64,000 nucleotides of DNA from Chryseobacterium sp. PMSZPI (lineage in GTDB: Bacteria > Bacteroidota > Bacteroidia > Flavobacteriales > Weeksellaceae). The notes beneath the pieces were generated by a model that searched no databases, was not told the DNA's origin, and saw only the letters and a program-made list of their open reading frames with translations. The position numbers and the translations under genes are program-made. Numbering within the stretch: the first letter of the stretch is position 1; the number at the start of each line of letters is the position of its first letter. The DNA lies in NCBI RefSeq assembly GCF_002835665.1, contig NZ_PIZV01000055.1:44456-108455 (forward strand). Reading direction: 5' to 3'. Below are positions 1 through 6,948 of the stretch, in pieces.

Positions 1-376
1 GATCAGTCGGTTTTACATCTGTAGGACACACTATTACTTCTGCACCTACTGCACGAAGGATATCACATTTTTCTTTTGATTGTTTAGAATTGGTTACAAA
101 AATACATTTGTAGCCTTTGATGATAGCAGCAAGTGCTAATCCCATCCCTGTATTTCCGGACGTTCCCTCAATGATGGTTCCTCCAGGTTTTAATCTGCCG
201 TCTTTTTCAGCATCTTCTATCATTTTAAGAGCCATTCTGTCCTTTACGGAATTTCCGGGGTTGAATGTTTCTACTTTTGCTAAAACCAGTGCCGGGAAGT
301 CTTCTCCTAATACATTGTTAAGTTTTACCAGAGGTGTATTCCCTATAGTTTCAAGAATATTTTTTGCGTATTTCAT
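1..376 (-). CDS. Cysteine synthase / cystathionine beta-synthase-type PLP enzyme, N-terminal part
   Basis: This is the first ~125 codons of a gene that runs off the left edge of the window. The translation begins MKYAKNILETIGNTPLVKLN and contains NPGNSVKDRMA, where the lysine is the expected Schiff-base residue for pyridoxal phosphate, followed by EGTSGNTGMGLA, the loop that binds the PLP phosphate and substrate. These are the hallmarks of fold-type II O-acetylserine sulfhydrylase (CysK/CysM) and of the catalytic core of cystathionine beta-synthase. The enzyme is cytoplasmic and would make cysteine, or cystathionine, from an activated serine. The C-terminus is missing, so a trailing CBS domain that would separate these subtypes cannot be checked. 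The ATG at 374-376 gives the family's normal N-terminus. Confidence 0.88.
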   Translation of the reverse strand, partial: MKYAKNILETIGNTPLVKLNNVLGEDFPALVLAKVETFNPGNSVKDRMALKMIEDAEKDGRLKPGGTIIEGTSGNTGMGLALAAIIKGYKCIFVTNSKQSKEKCDILRAVGAEVIVCPTDVKPTD

Positions 377-483
377 AAATGTTTTATAAGCGCTGCAAAG
401 ATAAGGCTTTTAAAATTATCTATGCCCGGGATAAAACTAAAAGAGCTTGAAAAGAACTTTCCTTTTCAATATCATCAATATGA

Positions 484-1713
484 TTAATTGTACTTAATTG
501 CCTTAACCGGAGAAATCTTACTGATCAGGTAGCTTGGAATAATTAAAGCAAGGGCTGAAATAAGTAAAATTCCTAATGAAATAGAAATAATTGCAATAGG
601 GTTAAGATCTACAGGAACTGTACTTACATAGTAATTTTCCGGATTGAGCTTTATCACTCCGAAGAATTTTTGAATTAAAATAAGCCCTAATCCAATAGCA
701 TTACCGTATAAAAGTCCAGGAATCATGATAATAAGAGTATAATTGATAAAAGTTGCTCTTATCTGTGAATTGCTGGCACCTAACGTCTTTAGTAATCCAA
801 TGGAATTTGTTCTTTCAATAATAAGGATTAAAAGAACCATGATAATATTGATGACTACCACAATCAGCATAATGATGATGATTAATGCAATATTGGTGTC
901 GAAGATACTGATCCAATCCGTAATCTGAGGGAACTTTTCAGTGGCTTTTTCAGCGTAATTTTTATAGCCAATCAATTTTTCAATTTCAGGGAAGTCTTTG
1001 TCAATATCATTTACGTTTTTCAGGAAAATATCAAGTCCGCCTATTTCGTCCGCCTTCATATCCTGAATTTTTCTTGCATGATTAATTCCGCCGATGACAA
1101 ATTGATCATCAATCAGTTTAATATCTGTTTTATAGATTCCGATAATTCGAAATTTACGATAAAGCGGTTTTTGGTCGGCTTTTAAAAATACGGTAACAAT
1201 ACTATCATTGAGTTTAAGATGAAGGTCATTGGCAATCTTTTGTGAAATCGTAACATTATTGTTAAAACCTACTTCCGTAACTTTTGGTGTGGTGCCGGCA
1301 ATAAGAAATTTTTTAAATCTTAAACTATCAAAATCTTTTCCGATTCCTTTAAATATAATTCCGGCGAAATTATGTTCATTACGCATAATTCCTGTAACAG
1401 TCACATATTTTTGAACATTCTCTACATCAGATAGCTCTTTTATTTTTGCAATATTCAGCCCCTGGTTATCCAGTACCGAAGTATTATAAGAGGAATTGGA
1501 GCGGGTTGATCTTACGGTGATGTGCCCGCTGAAATCAGCCAATCTTTCCTTAATAGCTTTTTTGGATCCGAAACCTGTGGCTACGGTAATAAGGGAAACA
1601 ATAATCCCTAATGCAACAGAAAGCCTGCCAATGAAGATGATAACCCTTGAAAGGTTATTTTTGTTATCTTTGGAAAATGCTATTTTTCTAGAGAAATATA
1701 AAGGAAATTTCAA
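484..1713 (-). CDS. LolC/LolE-type ABC transporter permease (FtsX family)
   Basis: An inner-membrane permease of the FtsX/MacB superfamily, the type that with a LolD ATPase moves lipoproteins or exports other substrates. It shows one N-terminal membrane helix (IIFIGRLSVALGIIVSLITV), a long periplasmic domain, and three C-terminal helices, with a typical FtsX loop (RTNSIGLLKTLGASNSQIR). I chose a TTG start at 1713, giving LKFPLYFSRKIAFSK: it fits the family N-terminus, avoids overlap with the divergent NamZ gene at 1718, and has a TAATTTTG -7 box at 1732-1739. An ATG at 1782 in the same frame would add 23 basic residues and overlap namZ by 65 bases. No ATPase gene is adjacent. Family assignment is firm; the substrate is not known. 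Confidence 0.82.
   Translation of the reverse strand: MKFPLYFSRKIAFSKDNKNNLSRVIIFIGRLSVALGIIVSLITVATGFGSKKAIKERLADFSGHITVRSTRSNSSYNTSVLDNQGLNIAKIKELSDVENVQKYVTVTGIMRNEHNFAGIIFKGIGKDFDSLRFKKFLIAGTTPKVTEVGFNNNVTISQKIANDLHLKLNDSIVTVFLKADQKPLYRKFRIIGIYKTDIKLIDDQFVIGGINHARKIQDMKADEIGGLDIFLKNVNDIDKDFPEIEKLIGYKNYAEKATEKFPQITDWISIFDTNIALIIIIMLIVVVINIIMVLLILIIERTNSIGLLKTLGASNSQIRATFINYTLIIMIPGLLYGNAIGLGLILIQKFFGVIKLNPENYYVSTVPVDLNPIAIISISLGILLISALALIIPSYLISKISPVKAIKYN
1665..1672 (+). promoter_or_regulatory. Candidate -7 box (TATCTTTG) for namZ
   Basis: TATCTTTG matches the Bacteroidota TAnnTTTG box about 45 bases before the namZ ATG. A second match, TATTTTTG, lies at 1656-1663. The -33 element is weak. 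Both sit inside the 5' end of the divergent permease gene. Confidence 0.45.
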
Positions 1714-1717
1714 GCTT

Positions 1718-2914
1718 ATGAATTTAGATTTCAAAATTAAAAATTTACTTCTTATTTGCCTAATTTTTTTAGGAGTATTCAATCAATATTATTCTCAAAC
1801 TCAAGATCAATCGGATTTTAAAACCGGTGCAGATCAACCCGAAGTGTATTTACCACTCTTAAAAAATAAAACCATTGGAGTTGTTACCAATCAAACAGGA
1901 TTGATGAGTAACAGAACCCATTTGGTGGATTTTTTAGTGAAGAATAATATAAAAGTAAAAGCAATTTTTGCCCCTGAACATGGCTTTAGAGGAGATGCTG
2001 ATGCTGGTGCGAAAGTGAAGAACGGAGTAGATGTTAAAACAGGAATTCCTATTATTTCTTTATATGGAAACAATAAAAAGCCAAAACCAGAGCAGCTGAA
2101 AGGTATTGATATTGTTGTTTTTGATATTCAGGATGTAGGCGTGCGATTTTATACATATATTTCTACTTTAACCTATTTAATGGAGGCAGGAGCCGAGAAC
2201 AATGTTGAAGTAATGGTTATGGATCGTCCCAATCCACATGATGGTTATACTGACGGTCCTGTTTTGAAGAAAAAATGGTCAAGCTTTGTTGGTATGCATG
2301 AAGTTCCTGTGGTGTATGGGCTTACAATAGGGGAATATGGAAAAATGGTAAATGGAGAAAAATGGTTAAAGGATGGAGTACAGGTAAAATATACTCTTGT
2401 TCCGATGAAAAACTATCATAAAAAACAACGTTATGCTATATTAGACAGACCTTCACCGAATTTACCTAATGATAAAGCTATTAATTTGTATCCTAGTTTA
2501 TGTTTTTTTGAAGGTACTCAGGTGTCTGTAGGAAGAGGTACTGATCTTCCTTTCCAGATTTATGGTTCTCCGTGGACGGAAGGTTTACCTTATGAATTTA
2601 CGCCAAAACCAAATTTTGGTGCAAAAGATCCTTTCCTGAATGGGAAATTATGTTACGGGGAAAACCTTTCCAATTACCCCAAAGATTTGCGTGAGTTGAA
2701 TCTTGAATGGGTGATCAAAGCTTATAAGAATTATAAAAATCCGCAGTTGGATTTCTTTTTGAAAAATCTGTGGTTTGATACATTAGCCGGAACCGATGAA
2801 CTCAGAAAACAAATTGTTGCCGGTAAATCGATTCCGGAAATTAAATCTTCCTGGAAGAGAGATTTGGAAAATTTTGAAAAAATTAGATCCAAGTATGTTG
2901 TTTATGAGGATTAA
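1718..2914 (+). CDS. namZ: Exo-beta-N-acetylmuramidase NamZ-like (DUF1343, GH171)
   Basis: A 398-residue protein with an N-terminal hydrophobic signal (NLLLICLIFLGVFNQYYS) and the DUF1343 core: LKNKTIGVVTNQTG, APEHGFRG, YGNNKKP, VVFDIQDVGVRFYTYI and MVMDRPNP. The family contains NamZ, which removes N-acetylmuramic acid from the non-reducing end of peptidoglycan fragments and was characterised in the oral Bacteroidete Tannerella; here a periplasmic role in wall recycling is inferred. The reading frame is open further upstream, but that extension runs antisense to the permease and would bury the signal peptide, so the ATG at 1718 is chosen. The stop codon directly touches the stop of the next, convergent gene. 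A lipoprotein cysteine is not visible. Confidence 0.87.
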   Translation: MNLDFKIKNLLLICLIFLGVFNQYYSQTQDQSDFKTGADQPEVYLPLLKNKTIGVVTNQTGLMSNRTHLVDFLVKNNIKVKAIFAPEHGFRGDADAGAKVKNGVDVKTGIPIISLYGNNKKPKPEQLKGIDIVVFDIQDVGVRFYTYISTLTYLMEAGAENNVEVMVMDRPNPHDGYTDGPVLKKKWSSFVGMHEVPVVYGLTIGEYGKMVNGEKWLKDGVQVKYTLVPMKNYHKKQRYAILDRPSPNLPNDKAINLYPSLCFFEGTQVSVGRGTDLPFQIYGSPWTEGLPYEFTPKPNFGAKDPFLNGKLCYGENLSNYPKDLRELNLEWVIKAYKNYKNPQLDFFLKNLWFDTLAGTDELRKQIVAGKSIPEIKSSWKRDLENFEKIRSKYVVYED

Positions 2915-3121
2915 TTAATCAAAATCTTGTGGTGGGGTTTTATCATTTTTCCCTTTGTTGAGTATGAACAAGCCAACGGTTAATCCAACAACTCCTGCAA
3001 AAGCTGTTAATAAAGCTCTTTGCAATTTGTCGGGTAAGTCATTGCCTATATAGTTCATTAAAAAAAGAATCACAAATGTGATTACAGAAATAATAATATG
3101 ATTTTTTCCGAATGGTTTCAT
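2915..3121 (-). CDS. Small two-helix membrane protein, unknown
   Basis: A 68-residue protein with two predicted membrane helices (IIISVITFVILFLMNYIG and LLTAFAGVVGLTVGLFIL) separated by a short polar loop, and a charged C-terminal tail. It is the last gene of a three-gene operon, starting 4 bases after the barrel protein gene. Its stop codon abuts the stop of namZ with no base between, so no terminator separates the two convergent genes. I do not recognise a named family and infer no function. Confidence 0.7.
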   Translation of the reverse strand: MKPFGKNHIIISVITFVILFLMNYIGNDLPDKLQRALLTAFAGVVGLTVGLFILNKGKNDKTPPQDFD

Positions 3122-3125
3122 TGTA

Positions 3126-3761
3126 TTATTTTAATTTATAAGAAATCATGACACCACCTCTATAAGGGATAATTTCTCCACTTTTGTTAAGTTTTTCTGC
3201 TCCATCATAACGCTTTCCGGTTGAACGATCATAACCTTTATAAAAGCCTTGCGATGTTCCGATAGTAGCATAAAGATCAAGATTCCATCGGTCTGACAAT
3301 TGAAATTGATACCCACCGGTAATTCCCAATGCTACAGAATATCCTTTTTGATAACGATTGGAATTGATGATAATTTCTCCGGTTTCAGTTATTTCAGCGT
3401 TATTATTCCAATAATTCCATTTTTGAAGATTGTAAGCCGATAAACCAATGTTTGCTCCAATGTACCAGTGTTTAAAAGCTTCGTTAAAATAATATCTCCC
3501 TTCAAAAGAAACAGAATAAATCTGTAATTCATGCCCCGCAAAAGATTTCCACGGTGAGATAAATACGTCTCCCTGGAGAGTATATTTAGGGCTAATTTGT
3601 TTTTCTACGCCCACATTTAATATCCCTATTGGAGCAAATACAGCATTTCCCTTTATGTATAAACTCTTTTCATTTTCTTGTTTTGTTTCCTGCTCCTGGG
3701 CAGTTAAAGTTCCTATTGTTAAAAGAGTTAGAATACTTCCTGCTAATAATTCGTATTTCAT
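3126..3761 (-). CDS. Outer-membrane beta-barrel protein (DUF3575-like)
   Basis: A 211-residue protein with a signal peptide (MKYELLAGSILTLLTIGTLTAQ) followed by alternating amphipathic strands rich in Tyr, Trp and Gly (for example YTLQGDVFISPWKS, YYFNEAFKHWYIGANIGLSAY and YSVALGITGGYQF), ending in a terminal strand GGVMISYKLK. This is the pattern of the small DUF3575-type outer-membrane barrels common in Bacteroidota. It starts 7 bases after the thioredoxin-fold protein gene and 4 bases before the small membrane protein gene, so the three are almost certainly co-transcribed. Function is unknown. Confidence 0.75.
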   Translation of the reverse strand: MKYELLAGSILTLLTIGTLTAQEQETKQENEKSLYIKGNAVFAPIGILNVGVEKQISPKYTLQGDVFISPWKSFAGHELQIYSVSFEGRYYFNEAFKHWYIGANIGLSAYNLQKWNYWNNNAEITETGEIIINSNRYQKGYSVALGITGGYQFQLSDRWNLDLYATIGTSQGFYKGYDRSTGKRYDGAEKLNKSGEIIPYRGGVMISYKLK

Positions 3762-3768
3762 CGAAGTG

Positions 3769-4950
3769 TTATTTGATTTGATTTAATAATTCTTTAGCCA
3801 GCTTAGAATCTTGGTTCGATTGGATGGCGATATTTTGTGATATTTCAGCGTAATTTTTTGCCATTTCTTTGTTTCCTGTTAAAAAATAAAGTTTGGCAAG
3901 GATATAAGTGTTTTCAGATGTTTCTCCTCTCATAACTGATTTTTCTGCCCATTCTGTAGCTTTCTTTAAAGAGGCTGGTGTTTTGATATGATCACTAAAT
4001 ACCCATGCTGCTCTTAAAAGTTCATTGGGTTCAAATGTATCTGCATTTTTGTAATAATCTAATGCTGCTTTCTCATATTCCGGGAAATTGGCATTTTGTT
4101 CATAATAAGCAAGCTTTGTTTGATTAAGCTTTGTGGTCGCAGCTTGTTTTCCTACCAACGGTTCAGCGATTTTCATGAAGTATTCTTCATTTATTCTCTT
4201 GTTTTTATCATCAATAGATTGTTCTACGATTTTGGATAATTTGAGCTGAGCATCAAATTCATTATAGGTTTCCTCAGGTAGGAACTTTATAATCTCTGAT
4301 TTTCGAGAGGTAAAGGCAGTATAGTTACGATCTTCTGTTGATTTTAAGAAATATAAAAGAAAACCAATTTCTTCTTTTGAGAGCTCTTCGTTTTTCTTCT
4401 TATTTTCAAAATATCTTTCAGATGCTTTTTTGGCAAAATCAAAATCGGTAGAAGAGTTCAGCTTCATAATATTGATCAGGAACTCAGGATTTTTTTCACC
4501 ATTGGCAAATCGTTCCTTCAAAGAACCTTTTGCATTCCCGGGAGAGTTTACATCCTGTGCCATTGTGACAAACATACTCTCTTCCATATATCCGGTATTT
4601 CGGGAGACAAGTTCACCTTCACCATTTAAGAAAAGATAAGTAGGATAAGATCGCACTCCAAATTTAGCCGCAATTTCTCTTCCTTCTCCTTTTTCCATGT
4701 CAAACCTTGCATTGATGAAGTTAGCATTGAAATAATCTCCGACAGATTTTTGGGTAAAAACATTTTTTTCCATCATTTTACAAGGGCCACACCAGGAAGC
4801 ATAGGCATCAATAAAAACCAATTTTTTTTCCTTTTTGGCTTTTGCGACAATATCTTTGAATGGTAATTCCTGAAATTGGATGGCTTCTTGGGCTGAGATG
4901 ACAATTGAGCAAAATATAGATATCCCGGAGATGATCTTCTTCATTTTCAA
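3769..4950 (-). CDS. Secreted thioredoxin-fold protein with TPR-like C-terminal region
   Basis: A 393-residue protein with a signal peptide (IISGISIFCSIVISAQ) and a thioredoxin domain at about residues 25-135 carrying the redox motif WCGPC (Cys54 and Cys57) in the context AYASWCGPCKMMEKNVF, and the cis-Pro segment SYPTYLFL. The remaining ~250 residues are helical and end in TPR-like repeats (LAKLYFLTGNKEMAKNYAEIS). It is expected in the periplasm as a disulfide reductase or isomerase, by family. It is the first gene of the operon with the barrel and small membrane proteins. Met1 or Met3 could be the start; the signal peptide is intact either way. Confidence 0.83.
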   Translation of the reverse strand: MKMKKIISGISIFCSIVISAQEAIQFQELPFKDIVAKAKKEKKLVFIDAYASWCGPCKMMEKNVFTQKSVGDYFNANFINARFDMEKGEGREIAAKFGVRSYPTYLFLNGEGELVSRNTGYMEESMFVTMAQDVNSPGNAKGSLKERFANGEKNPEFLINIMKLNSSTDFDFAKKASERYFENKKKNEELSKEEIGFLLYFLKSTEDRNYTAFTSRKSEIIKFLPEETYNEFDAQLKLSKIVEQSIDDKNKRINEEYFMKIAEPLVGKQAATTKLNQTKLAYYEQNANFPEYEKAALDYYKNADTFEPNELLRAAWVFSDHIKTPASLKKATEWAEKSVMRGETSENTYILAKLYFLTGNKEMAKNYAEISQNIAIQSNQDSKLAKELLNQIK

Positions 4951-5145
4951 ATAAGATTTATGGGCGAAGATACTTAATTTTCGAAATATAAAATGATGAA
5001 TCTATTGTTGAATCACTATATTAACTAATTTTAAGAGTTGAATTTTTTTAAGACTTCTTTATTCAAAAAATGGAGTCCTTTTTAATTTCACAAGTGTTTT
5101 AATGATATATATATAATTCACTCAATGGTCCTCAGATCTTTGTTA

Positions 5146-5153
5146 TATCTTTG
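5146..5153 (+). promoter_or_regulatory. Candidate -7 box (TATCTTTG) for the histidine kinase gene
   Basis: TATCTTTG matches TAnnTTTG about 90 bases before the kinase ATG. The -33 position lacks a TTG, consistent with a promoter that needs an activator. An ATTCACT motif at 5116-5122 resembles the repeats before the metalloprotease gene. Confidence 0.4.
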
Positions 5154-5239
5154 CAAACGAATAATTTATATACAGAAGCGATCTTTAAAATATAGGCTCT
5201 ACTACAGCATTGTTAAGGTTTTCTGTATAAGAAAATAGA

Positions 5240-6835
5240 ATGCAGAAGAAATTGAGTATTAATTTTAAACACGCCTTATCCCAAAAATCTATTTACGTTG
5301 CCGCACTATCCACCTGCCTGATTGCAGTAGTGGCTTTTGCTGTTTTAAGTCATTTAATTGCAGAAGATAATCGTAAGAATAATGAAGATTTTGCGAAAAA
5401 AACTTTCTTCAGAAAATATGAATCTGTAGAAAGTGAATTCAGGAATATTGAAGATTATCAGTATTTGCTTCGTGAGCTAATTCAAAAAGACGGGTTGAAA
5501 AACTATAGAGATTATTCTCTGGTTTTAAATGATTTAAATAAAAAAAGAAACCTGTTAACTTACAGTTGGTATTATTACGACCATAATAAAACAGGAAAAT
5601 ACGAAAGTAATAATCCTCTGTCTGGTGTTTTCAAAGAGAGAAACAATGAAAAAGGATCCATTGCTATAAAAAATACAGGTTCCGGGAACTTCAAAGATCT
5701 TTTAATCAGCCGTAGAGACAGTATGTTCTGGGTAAGTTATGATTCTCTTGTACTACCGGAGAAAAATGTTCTGTATTATGGCTCTACGGTAAGCCTGGAC
5801 GATCTTCACCAATATTTTACCAATGTAGATAAAAGTTCCAATACCTATGCCTATGTTTTTACTAAGGAAGGAGTTTGCATTACCCATCCTGAAAAAAAGT
5901 ATATTGGGAAAAATGTTTTCAATTTCACGGATATCAAGGCAAAAGATACTTTATGCAATACTGTAAAAGCAGGATATACAGAAGGGCTAGCCAACTCAGA
6001 ATATCTGGCAATGGAAGTTACACGCTTTATCAAGCCTTTGAAAACAGATAATTTTGATGGATATGCAGTCGTTAATTATGTCAACTTTATTACCGATGAG
6101 AATATCAATAAAGTGAAAGCCTATACGGTGTATATATTTCTGGCAGCCTTATTTATGATCGTTACTGTTTTTATTCTGTTTCAGCGATCTACAAGCATGG
6201 CATATAAGGAAAAAGAAAAAATACAGTCTGAAAAAAATCTACTGTTGATTGAGAATGAAAAAATGCACAAAGCAGAAGTAATTAATCAGTTACAACAGCT
6301 CAAGAATAATATCAATCCACATTTTCTGTTCAATTCTCTGAACTCTTTATATATGCTGATTGGAATTAATAAAGAGAACGCTCAGAAATTTACGATGAAT
6401 CTTTCCAAGATCTACAGGTATCTGATTGTCCCGCCAAAGGAAAATATTGTACCTGTTTCCAAAGAAATTGATTTTATCCGAAAATATATGGAGCTTTTGA
6501 AGAGCAGATTTGATGAAGAACTTATTTTCCAGCTCATTATAAAAGATCCTGAAGGTTTAAAGAAACGAATTCCTTATTTATCCCTTCAGATTGTCACAGA
6601 AAATGCTATTAAACATAATGTTGCTACCATAGATCAGCCTTTGGAAATTACAATAGAAGTAGACGGGAAAGGCATCATGGTAAAGAATACGTATCAGCCC
6701 AAAACGGAAGAAGTGCAGGGAGAAAAATTCGGAATTGATTATTTGAATCAGGTTTATGAGTATTTTAGAGAAAATCCGCTTCATATTTCTGTAGATGGTG
6801 AAAACTTTATATGTTTTTTGCTATTAATGAAATAA
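5240..6835 (+). CDS. LytS-type sensor histidine kinase with extracytoplasmic Cache-like domain
   Basis: A 531-residue membrane kinase. Helix 1 lies at about residues 17-40 and helix 2 at 294-314; between them is a ~250-residue extracytoplasmic domain with a Cache/PDC-like segment (AYVFTKEGVCITHPEKKYIG). A coiled linker follows, then the His_kinase motif NNINPHFLFNSLNSLY with the phospho-accepting His361, and an ATPase N-box (TENAIKH, Asn455). The G-boxes of the ATPase domain are poor (GEKFGIDYLNQVYEYF replaces the usual glycine-rich stretch), so catalysis may be weak or atypical. The partner is very probably the LytTR regulator at 14279, the only other two-component gene here, with a protease and SusC/D genes between them. 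The ligand is unknown; a peptide is an inference from the neighbours. Confidence 0.87.
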   Translation: MQKKLSINFKHALSQKSIYVAALSTCLIAVVAFAVLSHLIAEDNRKNNEDFAKKTFFRKYESVESEFRNIEDYQYLLRELIQKDGLKNYRDYSLVLNDLNKKRNLLTYSWYYYDHNKTGKYESNNPLSGVFKERNNEKGSIAIKNTGSGNFKDLLISRRDSMFWVSYDSLVLPEKNVLYYGSTVSLDDLHQYFTNVDKSSNTYAYVFTKEGVCITHPEKKYIGKNVFNFTDIKAKDTLCNTVKAGYTEGLANSEYLAMEVTRFIKPLKTDNFDGYAVVNYVNFITDENINKVKAYTVYIFLAALFMIVTVFILFQRSTSMAYKEKEKIQSEKNLLLIENEKMHKAEVINQLQQLKNNINPHFLFNSLNSLYMLIGINKENAQKFTMNLSKIYRYLIVPPKENIVPVSKEIDFIRKYMELLKSRFDEELIFQLIIKDPEGLKKRIPYLSLQIVTENAIKHNVATIDQPLEITIEVDGKGIMVKNTYQPKTEEVQGEKFGIDYLNQVYEYFRENPLHISVDGENFICFLLLMK

Positions 6836-6849
6836 AATGAAAAAATCCA

Positions 6850-6879
6850 TTCACTCCCGAATAATCACCTTTCACTCCC
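6850..6879 (+). promoter_or_regulatory. Candidate LytTR operator: two TTCACTCCC repeats
   Basis: TTCACTCCC occurs at 6850-6858 and again at 6871-6879, giving two identical 9-mers with a 12-base spacer (21-base period, two helical turns). A partial third copy, TTCACT, is at 6897-6902. LytTR regulators such as AgrA and YpdB bind direct ~9-base repeats with 10-13-base spacers. The pair ends 30 bases before the -7 box of the metalloprotease gene, a normal activator position. Confidence 0.5.
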
Positions 6880-6909
6880 TAAAACACCCTATATAATTCA
6901 CTATACCTA

Positions 6910-6917
6910 TAGCTTTG
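6910..6917 (+). promoter_or_regulatory. -7 box (TAGCTTTG) of the metalloprotease-susCD operon
   Basis: TAGCTTTG matches TAnnTTTG and ends 31 bases before the ATG at 6949. No TTG is present at -33, which fits dependence on a regulator bound at the upstream repeats. Confidence 0.5.
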
Positions 6918-6948
6918 CCAGCTGAAACTAAGATATTTACTATTTGGA

